Origin: Stichopus chloronotus
Taxonomy: Eukaryota > Echinodermata > Holothuroidea > Aspidochirotida > Stichopodidae
DNA length: 64,000 bases
Assembly: GCA_021234535.1 (NCBI GenBank)
Contig: CM037833.1
Span: 1,859,217-1,923,216, forward strand
Direction: 5' to 3'
Both the position numbers and the translations under genes were made by a program. Within the stretch, counting starts at the first letter, position 1. Each line of letters starts with the position of its first letter. This document shows, one piece after another, positions 11,866 to 24,400 of the stretch. The notes beneath the pieces were generated by a model. The model did not search any database and had not been told where the DNA came from. It worked only from the letters and a program-made list of their open reading frames with translations.

Positions 11866-12472
11866 AGGGGAAATCAGGGTTTGACTAAGAAAATTCACCT
11901 TTAGTTGATTTTTCTTTGTAAACTGATTGTTCAATGAAATATAGAGATGTTTGGGAGGTGTTTGAAAGTAGAAGAAACGGTGATAATTGCAGTATTTACT
12001 GTTGAATGAGCTCTTAATATTTTTCGGGCACAAAAATAAACGTTCGTGTACAAGACAAGACAGCCCCCTCCATACGATGACCAATCACTGCGTAAGAATG
12101 AGATGGCGTTAGATGAATAAACATAACCGAATGTTTACGGTTGCCATGCTGTTCGTGCATTACGCAATGCTAAGTAAACAAGAGTTTAGTGATAGCTGAT
12201 GATACATACAGCACACGTAGACTACGTATGAAACTGTTCAGCCACACCTCATCATCGATAGTATTGAATATTCATATGTGATTTGATGAATATAAATGTT
12301 ACAGACTTTCGGGGTTCTTCACCGATTTTTTTTTGCGAATTTGACTCGTTTCTCGACATTGTCCACCTGTTTTGAGATAATCTTCATCATATTTGTTAGT
12401 TATAACTTATTACACGATACCGGTGGGGAATTGTAGAGGAATAAATTGTGAAAATAAACCCTGATTTACCCT
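11866..12472. mobile_element. TTAA-flanked non-autonomous DNA transposon (MITE-like)
   Basis: The left end reads TTAA|AGGGGAAATCAGGGTTT and the right end, reverse-complemented, reads TTAA|AGGGTAAATCAGGGTTT, so the inverted ends match at 16 of 17 positions and each side is bordered by TTAA (11862-11865 and 12473-12476). The 607 bp interior has no transposase. TTAA target duplication is the known signature of piggyBac and Kolobok superfamilies; which one applies cannot be decided from the ends alone. Confidence 0.75.
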
Positions 12473-13439
12473 TTAACATTATGTCTGTAAGTTGAAAATG
12501 TTCAAGAGTTGCAACCACAGTCATGATAGTGGTGCAAGGTAAACCAAATCCGATATCACAAAACAAGGTCATTGTAAGAAGTTGATTCTCTGTAAAAAAA
12601 ATCGGTCTTGTGAGGTAAGGAATGGCGGTCAAGTTAGAAACTGTGATTTTTTTACCTTTTCACTCTCGGCCTGTATTTTGCCCACCTTTTTTACCATTGG
12701 ATATACCAAAGACATACCTTTAAGGTGACATACACATCCAACTATATAATACATAACAAATTTTGACACTTGTCAGATGTAAATCTTTTTAACTATTAAT
12801 GCAACTGCTGCCAAATATGTAATTGTCGGACATTACTTACGTGATAGAGATGACAAGACATCACACCAAATTTATGAAAGGAACAATAAAGCAACAGCAC
12901 AAAATTCATAGAAGGTGAATGACGTGATCAAAATCAACTTGAAAATTTGGTCAAAATATAGCACTTTCGTCATTTTGCCCCTCAGTAATTGTACCTTAAT
13001 AATACGAGAAGTCTATATGAACCCATAGTACATACATCTAGCTGTACAATCAGTGGCTGTATGACACTTTTCAGATGAAAATTCCTGCAGATACGACCTG
13101 CTCTAGCAAACGATATATGATTAAAAGGAGGCAGGATGGAATTGCAACTGCCTGGTAGTATAATTGAGCAGAATTTTGTTTACGAATACAAGATGTAACT
13201 GTTGGATTGGTTCGACGTCTGTGAGTATCACTACATCGACTCCCTTCCCCCTCTTTAAAACAATAATACACAGAACAATACACAAGCTTCGCAAGCGGTT
13301 GGAAAATGCAATCAATGTGGTAACACTTACAAAGCAAAGCCTACGACTATATACAACAGAAAATAAGCTTTGGTGCATCAGACAGAATGCAGCATCTATC
13401 AAAAGCCCTCACAATCAAATGTAAAGTTACTCAAATGTG

Positions 13440-13835
13440 TGTTTTATATGCTAAAAACAATTATTGTTACATTTATGGTTATAAATTCTTACATTAATTG
13501 TGGGACAGATTCATGGGTAAAAATATAACGTTGCATCACTAACATTGGCTTTGGGCTTCATTTCTCACACATATGGTTTAAAGTTACTAAATGTTTGGTG
13601 GGTATTACATATAGTGTTACAAAAATTACAAGATTTGTGGTTGGTAATATATTTATGGTTGTTATTACCTTTACGTATTATGCACAAACCAGTATTTTGG
13701 TCTACGTGATTAGTTACTTTACCACATCTAACAACGGTTGCATTATAAGTCACGCATGCATTGACTGCTGTGTGCTTAAGATTAATTCTCAAGCACCGAG
13801 TGATATCTATAACGATATCTATTCATTTTTATAAT
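13440..13835. repeat. Dispersed short-period repeat with TTTATGGTTATTA-like units
   Basis: Loosely repeated units such as ACATTTATGGTTATAAATT, ATATTTATGGTTGTTATTA and GGTGGGTATTACATATAGTG occur here. Similar units occur near 34720-34900 on the same strand and near 31970-32230 in the opposite orientation. No coding potential is seen. Confidence 0.5.
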
Positions 13836-13863
13836 ACTCCAGATCCTTATCAAATCACCCTGG

Positions 13864-14200
13864 TGTTTTACAAACGCATCGATGGGTCAAAGTAACTACC
13901 AGCAGCCGAAGGGAAACTAAGCCAAAACGAAAGTAAACATGACTACCTTCGTAGGCTGATAATGTAATATGTGTCTATATCGTCTCAGTTGTTATATACC
14001 AAGTTATCTACCACTGTCTGGTTTATCAACTGGTGTTTTGTAGACATACTCAAAGGCCAAAGTAAATACAAACAGTCGAATAGAAACTAAACTAAAACGA
14101 AAGTAAACATTAGTACATTCGTAGGCTGATAATGTGGTAGGTGACTATATCGTCTCAGTTTTCAATAAACCGAGGTAGCTATCACTGTCTGGTTTAGCTT
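13864..14200 (+). repeat. ~170 bp tandem duplication
   Basis: Two units begin GTGTTTT at about 13864 and 14034 and share GAAACTAA..AAAACGAAAGTAAACAT, TTCGTAGGCTGATAATGT, CTATATCGTCTCAGTT and CACTGTCTGGTTTA in order. A third, more diverged copy of the second half lies at about 15915-16040. Confidence 0.7.
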
Positions 14201-14459
14201 TTGAGTGATTTAAACGCTAAACCAGACAAAACATACGACTGCCCTCATGCCAACAGCAACACTCTAACAATACAATGTGAAATGTGCAGTAGTAATTAAT
14301 TCATGACAAGGCCTATGCCAACTTGAAAATATCTGTTTGCCACAATTATCGTGGCTATTACATTTTTTTTTTACGATATCGTTGTCTTTCTGAGAGCTGG
14401 TTGCATTTAAATATTGTGCATAAGTTTATTAAGGTATACATATCCCACCTTATCGAAAG

Positions 14460-15830
14460 TGTAGGGATGTAAGTAGCCTAACAACATACTCAAATCAATA
14501 CTCGTGGACAAATCTATTTCATTTACATTCTTTTGACTGTGCAGTTCGTCATATGTGATAGGGCAAGTAACGTCAGCCCAGCTTTAACTTACCGTACGTC
14601 TTTATATTATTGAACAGTACCACTCAACCAACAAGAAGAAAAGTGTAGGTCGAGCATTTGCATTTTTAATGTTATGAACTCCTATCAAACATGATATCAC
14701 AACCAACTGGGGTACCTGAAAATGTGCTGAAACATGAGCCTGATATCTTTTGTTGTGGGCAGATAGGTCAGTGTTAACATGTTCTTGTGGTCTCCGCACC
14801 ATAAGGATGGATAGTAAGGATGTTAAAATTCTTCTAAGAAAAGTAACATGCATGCATCTCTGTTCATGCATGTTGATGTGTTGTGGCCAATGACGATTTA
14901 TTTTGTTGAAATGCAATAAAAACACGTTACAAACTCTCGTATTTGTTGTATTTCTTTCTTGTTACAGCGATATATCTGCGTGAAAGGAATCTAAATTAAG
15001 ATTCATGAAAGTGTACTTTGCTACCTACAAGTAGGACTGATTCTCTGAAGAGAGGTTTATAACAATGTTGATGATCACTGCCAATACGACACTTTGGTAC
15101 TCGCTGAAGTAGCATAGGCGTATAGTTTGTTTTGTTTATATGTATATTATAAGCCCTTAACGAATGCTTTTCCTTGTTAATAATATTTCCTTAAAAGAGC
15201 ACGTTTCGTGCAGCTGTGGACTTCAATTCATACAAACGTACACGAAGTCGTTTTATACAACCAATTAACATACTGTCCAGTCGTTTGGAACATTCTCAAC
15301 GTTCTTCGTAGAATGTTTTCACAAAAAAAAAAAATCTGAGGTGAACAAAGTAGTAACCTACCTGCATCACGATGCTACAACAGATGATTTAAAATAATAG
15401 TTTTCTGCAAATCAAATTCCAAATCTTCTTTTCTCTTGATGCTTAACGTTGCACCCGCCAAACAAATTGCATTACAGATATAGCATGAGCGAACTACTAC
15501 ATATCGTATGTGCATATTGTATGATACAACGTGCCACCAAGGAATATCATTATCGAAATCAAAGGTCGTGTTTATCTTCAACTTGAAGCAGTCTGGCGTT
15601 TCAGCAAAACTTATCAAGGGGGTTGATAACCATTGTTAATGTTTTACTTTGTCGATAAATATGGAGTTTGAACCTTCATTGGTAAAATATATTTCATTAT
15701 CACTAATAATCCTATTCAATCTTTGGCTTTAACGTTCATACATACCTGTATTTGTTGCTTATTGCTGATAGAATTAGTTGGTGTGAATTATTAGAATTGA
15801 CATTTCCAATCCCAAAAAGGAACACTGTTG
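14460..15830 (+). repeat. Segmental duplication, copy A
   Basis: This stretch aligns by eye, block after block, with 18330-19440: GTCAGCCCA, AACTCCTATCAA, TAAGGAT, GTCTCCGCACC/GTCTCCTCGC, TTTTGTTG.AATGCAAT, AACCTACCTGCAT, CAACAGATGAT, and so on. The best conserved patch is about 15540-15590, where ATATCATTATCGAAATCAA and AGGTCGTGTTTATCT are identical. A 16-residue minus-strand reading INTTFDFDNDI is shared there, but frames around it are broken in copy B, so coding is doubtful. Confidence 0.7.
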
Positions 15831-16611
15831 TTTCTTTACTACGTACCCACCAAATACAAGCAGTCAAGTAATACTTTCTATGATTTTTTTTTTTTTTTTT
15901 TGCTGATATGTTGACAGAAACTAAACTCAACGAAAGTAAACATGAATACGTTTGTAGGCTAATTATGTGGTGGTACTTGCTTGTATCGTCTCAGTTATTG
16001 ATAAACCAAGGCATCTATCGCTATCTGGGTAACTTTTGAGTGATTCAAAAACTCCATCAAATATTTCATAGTAATAGATTTGTGCCTAGGTTTACCACAA
16101 CTTGAAAAGAAATGTATTAAAGTCATTGTAACTACTGTATATCCCAACTTGGAAAGGTTAAAGTGATTGCGTGAGTAGGCAAAAAGTAAAATCATTGGAT
16201 TTTGAACTCTATTTGGTAAGGCTTTTAATCGCACCATTCAGACAATCTGGGAATGTAAATAGATTTTTGTTGGTTAATTCTTCCATATGATATCAAATTT
16301 TTTCAGCCTCACGACAAAAAGTGTAGAATACGATAATGAAGTAATTGACAGTTTTCATTCAAGTCAACCGTGTGTTTCTTTGAACAAGCCAGTGGGAAGT
16401 ATATCTAGTATTGTATTTAAGTGATTCAAAACAACTCAGGATCACTGACACCTCAAAGTTGTAATCAGTTCGTAGGTTATTTGCAAATACAATGTTTCCG
16501 TGCACCAAATATTACAATTCGCGATACAGGATAACGCAAGTTTGACGAGTCGCCAGATATTATTGTGGTAAGGATAGTTGTAATAATTTGAACAACCGAA
16601 TCTTTCATGTT

Positions 16612-16905
16612 CATTCGTGGCGCAGTGGGCTAGGGGACAGTCTTAATGGTAACTTACGTAAGTGCTGTAATCATGAGTTGAATTCAGTCTGTCCTGATGT
16701 ATCTTTCACCAATATTCTCTCTCTTCTACATCTTCAAGGAAAAGAAAAAATATTGTATGCAGGTAAAGAAAAGAAAACCAGAAACTCTCGGAGAAAAAAA
16801 AAAGAGTGGAACACAACAGACGTTTCACTAAGTAATGGTGCTATCCACATATTAGTACCCCAAAAAGGATGCCCATTTTTCAAGGCTCATCCACTGAAAT
16901 AGAGC
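16612..16905 (+). mobile_element. Possible tRNA-derived SINE
   Basis: TGGCGCAGTGGG at 16618-16629 fits the RNA polymerase III A-box consensus TRGCNNAGYNGG exactly. GAGTTGAATTC at 16675-16685 resembles a decayed B box (GGTTCGANTCC), 57 bp downstream. The sequence between does not fold as an intact tRNA and A-rich sequence follows (about 16740-16805). A degenerate SINE fits better than a tRNA gene. No second copy was found in the window. Confidence 0.4.
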
Positions 16906-18329
16906 GCCTTTTTTATCCGACAGGGAACCTAGCTGTGTTACAAGTTACTAACGCAAAGGAGTTTTACCGTGTAATGGTGTTAACTTATTCGCGGTTAATA
17001 CTGTATCTGCTGGGGAAAATTGGCTTTTTGATACACCAGTGGCACCTGTACTGTTGTATATTGATTATGTAGCCGCTTATAGTGAAGGCCGTTCATGTTC
17101 AAAAGTGATTTATGTTGGTTTTTTTTTTGTTTTTTTACCGATTTATGCCCTATCCTTTTGCTTTTTAAAGTAATTACTGTCATTTTCCTTCATTAAAAGA
17201 CGTAGTTCGTCCGTGTACAACCTTGCGTGTACATTTAAGTAAATAAAAAGTTTGAATCAAACATTCTGTTATCCTTTGAGTGTTTTAATACACACGCAAT
17301 CACTTTACATTTGAAAAAGCGCCCTGTAATCGCACTGCCATTCTGGTTTCGATGCCCTAGGCATGTATCAAGGCAACCGTACCATTCGAAAGAATTCAAT
17401 ACCTCTCTCCACCGGCTGACTAGCCTCTCTTTTACAATACAACATACAAAAGTGAAATTTACAGTAAACTTTGTCGGCGATGATTGAACATGGAATTGCA
17501 CTTTCAAACAAAAACATGGTTTGGTAAGAAGCAATTTAACAAAATATCGAAGTCTTCTTTCGTTTTTAAATGTGTTCTGCTCGCAAACAAACTTAGTTCC
17601 CTCTGCAGTTTTGTCAATATCATTAACTCAATTCGGACTGGACCATTACCGTGAATTTGCAAATAATTATATGTTCTTTCACCCCATTAAACATGAGATT
17701 TCAATAACAGGCTTTTCAGACATACTGAATTTATATTTTTATACCTTATTAGTTGTATTTTATGGATTTAACTTCTTAATCTCAACCTTTTCATAAAACT
17801 ATACAATTACACGCAAAGTCACATCGATCATGCCATAAGTTTGTTTTACGTGAGTGGGTTACAAACTTCTCTACTTCAACAACGTTACACAGTATACAGT
17901 CTAGTCCTAAATGCACTGCACACGCACTACCACCGTGTACAACTGAACTGCTTAACTGCATACAACGCTTCCCCCGAAACAAATGTGTTGCAGGAGATAT
18001 TTTGTAGGGAGGACGCACACTTAGGAACAGCAAACTTTAAACGATTTTCGTGAAGATTAGGCATCTGGAACTAAGTATTTTGACAAATCTTGCACCAAAT
18101 TGAAAAATTCAATCATGCAATCAGCTGCAAGTCATCCATCAAACACTGTGTTGGTATCCTTTATCGAAAAACATACAAAAGTCGTGCCACGTTTTGGTGT
18201 GTGGCTGACAAAATCTGTCTTCAGTTGGAAGCCAGTGGCTTCCAACTCACGGCAATGGAGCTAAAGGGCGCATTCTGACATGAAAAATATAACTAGTCCA
18301 ATGACATATTGAAATGATTACCCATATAT
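16906..18329. other. No gene seen
   Basis: Several short open frames exist on both strands but none has a recognisable domain or convincing splice context. Confidence 0.35.
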
Positions 18330-19440
18330 CTCATTTATTTACATGTATTTGGCTTTGTATTTCAAGTGTGATAGGATCCTTCGGCAAAACAAAATGTTAT
18401 CACTGTATGAGAAGTAGTGTCAGCCCAATTTTAACGCATCGCATGTCCTTATACCACGCAAACAACACGAAGAAAAATGTAGGTCATGAGTATTTACATG
18501 TTCTAAACTCCTATCAACCATAATATTACAAGTAACTTGGATGCTTAAAATTTTGTAAATTATGAACGTCACATGTTTGTTATGGACAGAATTGTTAAGT
18601 GTTGAAAAGTTCTTACGGTCTCCTCGCTATCAGAATGGATCATAAGGATTTTGAAATTCTCAGAAAAGTAAAATGCACGCATCTCTTTCACTTTTCTTAA
18701 TGGATTGCCGCTAATTACGATCCATTTTGTTGGAATGCAATTATTGATAGCACGTTACAAATTTGTCGTATTTTTTTTATTTTTCCTTCTTACACCATAG
18801 CTGTGTCAAATAAAACTAAATGTTTGATCTAGTGTACTATGCATCCAACAATTAGACCTGAACGTACATGTAGTCGTTTAATACAACCAGTACTGCTGTT
18901 TCAAGCATTTTCAATGTTCGTATAAGTTTTTACAGAAAGTCTCAGGTGAATAACAAAGTAACCTACCTGCATAACAATGCCACAACAGATGATTAAAAAT
19001 AACAGTTTTCTGCAATTCTTATGTGTCTTGATATTTTCCGTTGTACCCTCCAAAGCAAATTTCATCCAATACATAACATAAGCGAACTAATATGATATTG
19101 TGTGTAGATATTGTATGGTATAACTTGTCAACGAGTAATATCATTATCGAAATCAAAGGTCGTGTTTATCTCCAAACTGCAGCAGTCTAGCGTCTCAGCA
19201 AAGTTTATCTCGCGGTTGATAATCATGTTAATGTTTCATTTTTTATCAACATGGAGTTTCAACCGTTAAAGGTAACAAAATACTTCATCATCATTAATAA
19301 TCGTATAAAGCAGAAGGCCCTCCATTTACGTCTTTGACTTTGACTTCGACTTCCACACATACTTCTATTTATTACGTATTGTTGTTAAAATTGATGTGAA
19401 TTATTAGTATTCACAATAACAATACCATACTATCCCATAC
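18330..19440 (+). repeat. Segmental duplication, copy B
   Basis: Diverged partner of 14460-15830, same orientation, about 3.9 kb away. Copy B is shorter because of internal deletions. The patch at about 19138-19180 is the most conserved part. Confidence 0.7.
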
Positions 19441-20204
19441 TATTGTTTTGTTTTTTCTCCAACATGTACATACCGAAGGAAATTAGCCAAGTAATATAAT
19501 TCGTGAAGTTGGTGCTTTTTGCAGATATTTAATTCACAAGCTTTTTTGGAAACATTGTATACGGTGTACGATTATCAAACGCGGTCACGAAATGGTACTA
19601 CTGTTAGTATTTTCTAATGAAAAACTATCTTTGTTTACGTTTCTAGACGTCTTTTTTGAAGTGAAATATTCTAAGGAAACGTTCACTTCTTGAATTAGGT
19701 GAAGAAAGAATTTTGTTGGTCAATCGTTGGTGATTTTCCTTTCACTATCAATATCCACTAAAATAGTTTATTCACTTTTGAGTCCGAATATTCCTGACAT
19801 TACCCACGTCCTTCCAACTTTTCTTTTGTAGGCCTACAACTAAAGTATTGGATATAGTTCTAAACATGTATCAAAGCAATAGGTGTGCAAAATCAAAAAT
19901 GTCAATAGTCCTCCTCATTTACTAAAACACGTGGAAATAAATTGATCATTGTAATCTATGCCTTACTCATTTAGTATATATTCTGAATCATCGATACATG
20001 GGAATGTGTGGAGCATGGGTAGCAGGTGTCTCAATTATATTTTTGCAGAGAAGAAATATAATTTAAACGAGTTTAAGCTACGTTTATTTGTATGTGAGGT
20101 GGAATGAAGCGTACATTAAGAACAAAAAAAATGGTCTCGGAAATGCGTTTTCGGTAATGTTGGAGGTATTTTTGGAACAAAACTTTCCCATGCGCAGATT
20201 GCCA

Positions 20205-20815
20205 ACTAATTGCAGCACTCTGTTGAGTTAGTGTATGCAGACGTTTTCTTTTTATCGGAGTGTTGTTACGCCAACCTTTAGAAAATTAACACACTGACAC
20301 CGAAACAGAGTCAAAAAAATTTAATAGATAGAAATATTCTAGACAGGAGCGATCCATATTTCATTACTACAATTTTGCTATAGACTATATTTCTCTCATT
20401 GATTGCGAAACTGAAAACATGATTGAGGAATTATGTCCTTAAGCTGCCTGTATCAGGAATTGGTACATGCAGCTTTCTGTACTATAGAAGTGCTCTTTTT
20501 GGCCATCTGGGATGTGCAAATTCCAATATTTAAGTCTGGATGATGGTGCTCTGCCTAGATAGTATGTGCAGGCGATTATCATTTTTCTGTTTGAGCCCAC
20601 CTTCAGAATCGTAAAGGTTAATGGTCAGTTTTCGGAACGAGGGAACGCTGTTTAATTGGTAGAAATATTCCAGACAAAGGCGATCGAAATTATAAGCATT
20701 TTTCAAGATTGATGCCTTTCTCATTAAGTGAAAATAATTGCAAACACAAGGTGACTCCTTCAAAGGAAAGGGATAGGTACATGCAGCTTAAAACGCTTTA
20801 GAAATGCCATCTGAG
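20205..20815 (+). repeat. Diverged ~340 bp tandem duplication
   Basis: Units at about 20230-20510 and 20560-20815 share ATGCAG/TGTGCAGRCG, a TTTCTTTTTATC-like block, AATTGGTAGAAATATTC-like, AGACARRRGCGATC, TTTCTCATT, TGGTACATGCAGCTT, and GCCATCTG in the same order. Confidence 0.6.
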
Positions 20816-21421
20816 GGCTTTGTACAACCAAAAGCGTTGTTACATGGTCAGCACCAATTTATAGAGGGGCTGCTGTTAGATAGTCCTTCCCGCATGGTGC
20901 TCACAAAAGCGGTGCAATGTCAGACGATACCATTACCACTGCTGGGAAGGACAGGGTGAACTGGGACCTGGTTTGTCCTATCAATGATGTGTAGCAATAT
21001 GCTAATAAGTTCTTGACAACGTCCCTAATATGTATAGTATACTTACTTCTTTTACTTATATCTGAACATCAACGTAACGCTAATAGGGTCGTTGTATTGT
21101 GTATCTAAAGTTAGTCTCACTCTTGCATTGTTTCGATGATGCAACTTCATTTCCTGTAATATGATGCACCAAACGGAAATGATGATTCATATCGATTCCT
21201 TCAACTTTCCTGTTATAGCAACATGTCTTTCACTTTCATTGTATACACAAACATATTATATGATGAAATCCAAGCACTAATTCACCACATTCATCGTTGC
21301 AATAAAAGGACAACAGTACCTGTTGATTCTACACTACAATACGTATAGGATTACAATACGTACAAATACATTGCATGTTGAACAGACATACCCTGCAACG
21401 TTATAGTTGTATGTCCAAAAA

Positions 21422-24400
21422 ATGTCTCCTTGGTTCCTTTTGTGCGCATTTGCCTGGTTTGGAATATCGGTTGGAAGCACTGATCCCGCACCTTGCATTT
21501 TGGAATACTCCGGTAAGTTGATAACTACATAGTGTGGAATTCATATATACATCTACCACACTGACGTTTGCCTCATGTATTATTAACAATGTAATGGCAT
21601 GTTTACAGCATGTTGATTTGGATACAGATGGTGGTCTCTTAAGTGCCATTATATCATGCGTGTCCGTAGAGTACATTTATACCGTACAACTTCTTAAAGA
21701 ATTTGTTTTAAAGTTCAGTTTTAATTATTTCATGTGATTGGCAAAAGACACTTAGGAAAAAAAGTGAGAGCGCGAACAAACAGATGATATATATCGAGAA
21801 ATTTCAATTCTCACCTTTGTAATTGTCTTGCTATTACTTTTGTTTCTTAAAAATGGTAACCCAGCAATGTCTTGATCTAAAACATCAATCACGATCGTTG
21901 AACTATTAATCTTAAATTGATGATCGAGTTCTATCTAGTTCTGTTTGTGATATATGGGGCATGAAAGACGGAAACTGATATGCTCCAGACATGTTTTACA
22001 TGTATCGTTTAATAATATCTAATACACACACATAGGTTGAAACAAGTTTCATTGTCTTACAAATGAATTGCTGAGATTTGCTGAGGGCTTCACATTAGAA
22101 AAATGCGTTTCCTTTGGCCTGTAACGAGAATGATGGATAGATTCTGGTAGGAGCTCTTCGCCTAGAAAGAAGAACCCTTTGGTGGTCAAGAACCGTTTTT
22201 CTTCACTCGGAGCGTAGGACTACTGGAACGTTATTCTGTCAGGTTCATTTTAAGGTTCATTTTCGTTTTTCGACTTGAGAAACCTGGTTTAGCGCTTCAT
22301 GGGAGATAAACCTGGTTTATCGAATTGATAAACCACGTTTTTTAAAAAAAAAAACCTGGCTTATCAGTTGATAAACCTAGTTTATCGACTCCAAATGCTC
22401 ATTAAGTCAAAAAGCTTGGTTTATCGGTTGATAAACCTGGTTTATCCCCCGAAAAACCTGGTTTATTGGTCGAAAAACCAGGTTAATCAGTTGATAAACC
22501 TAGTTTATCAACAGATAAACCAGGGTCCTCGACTTATTAGGCATTTGACTTGCCCTGTATATGCAGTGTGCAGTGTACACTACTGTACGGGTACAAGCTA
22601 TCACAAGTATGAGTTTCAGCACAGTGTGGGTGTCAGTATAGGCCAACGACATTCCTTACGAACCTACATCTAAAATGTTTGGATGTTAATCTTGTTCGTA
22701 CAGTGAAAGCCTGTAGACTAGTAAAAGAGAAGCCTATAAGTCATTGACAGTGATGCTTAAAAGAAAAACGCTGGTGTTATGCTAGTCTAGGTAAGCACTT
22801 AATTGTAACATTGTAGGGGTGAATTTGAAAGTTTCCGGAACAGGGTGTCTGAGAGTTGTTACCGTGCTTATGCAACTGCAAGGCCAAAGTGGATGCAACT
22901 ATAACTAAGTTGTAAGCTACGAAGATTCCAGGCCTAAGCCATTGTAGTGAATGATCTACGCCTTATCCCATAACTTTGAAACAAACACATAAAGAATATC
23001 CAAACATACCGTGTAAGACCCCCGGAAAGGATTCTACAAAGGTGTGGGTTTAACGATAAGTCCGTGAATGAATGATGGTCGTCCTGGGGGAGGGTCTAGT
23101 GAGATGGGTGTCCCTATCAAAATTTTTGTTTTCATTTTATAGCCTATATCTCCAGAATCCGTAGGGGCAGCAGGAGTTTAGATGGTAAAGGGTTTATGGA
23201 AAATAAAAAAAAAGGTTTTTATTTGGAATCGAGAGCAAAACTGAACGCAGAACTCGGGCTCAACGAGTGGGCTCCAATGGCCCATCCAGGGCCCCTGGTG
23301 TGGTCCAGGGGTAAACCAGTCCGGTCGGGGTCTGAGGTTGTCAGTAAATCTCTGGGTGAAAATTGATTCTCCTGAACTTTCTAAGACAGCAACGTTGATG
23401 CAAAATTATGAATTTAAAAGGAAAATAAATGTATACATGTACGTATTATTCATTCAGTTACTTAGTGGTGGGGTGGAAAATGGTGAGAAAAAGTTCTGAC
23501 GAAGGGGGAGGGGAAGTTACCACTTGTGCCACCACTGAGCAAAATTTCTTACGTCAGGTAATAATTCCAATTTTTTTCTTGTTTGATGAAATATTCCTTA
23601 ATTAGACCTTAACTGGGTGATTCAGAATAAAAATGTGAAGAGTAGTTGCGCAAAAAAAAAAAAAAAACAATTCTTGTCGATATTTAACCCTATGCCAATG
23701 TTATGTACATGCACTATAACCTTAAATTACCATTTTCAGAACGTATGCTACTTTGCAAGTCATCGAGCTAGATCACTCAAATTACAATCTTCAACTCGGT
23801 CTAGAGTAGGCTTATACTCTGATACACTCTCTATTGTGGTATTACGAAAGTTTTACAGACGAAAAATCTACGGAAATGTGTAGCAATTATATAGATATAA
23901 TCACAGGCCAAAGGGGATAGATCATTCCAGAAAATACTAAAAAAGTGCAACAGAAAGCTTATTTAAAAATAGATCAGTCACAGTGACGAAACATAGGCCT
24001 ACAGGTAGAATAATTTAGAACATGGTTCATTTACCTAATACTTATTCTAAAGTAGAGCAACTTGTTTGTTTATTTTTGTTACAGTATTATCAGTTGCTCA
24101 GCAATTATTTTGAGAATGACACTGTCATAATGCAACACATGGGTCATTCAGAGTGGTCCATGAAAGGCACATTTGACTGAGTTACTTGTTCCATTTTGTT
24201 ATATTATGTAGTATACGGGGGTCTTAGGGAGTTTTATAGTCGTGGTTTGTACGCCCCAGCCACGGATGTTCTAGTTATTAAGAACACAACAGACTTCCAT
24301 TTTTTATGCTCCGACCGGCACCCACAAAGCATTACAGCCATAACAGTAAGAGATAGCGAATGCAGTATGAAATTGTGTATATGAAGTATGATATATGGCA

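Noticed and set aside
11494..12084. 196-codon minus-strand open frame
   Set aside because: It crosses the left border of the TTAA-flanked element, shows no known domain, and its composition looks like AT-rich chance sequence.
15375..15617. 80-codon minus-strand frame in duplication copy A, with a conserved INTTFDFDNDI reading
   Set aside because: The equivalent frame in copy B has several stops and no splice sites rescue it; kept only as a conserved patch.
16618..16690. Functional tRNA gene
   Set aside because: Only the A box fits well; no cloverleaf arms or anticodon loop could be paired.
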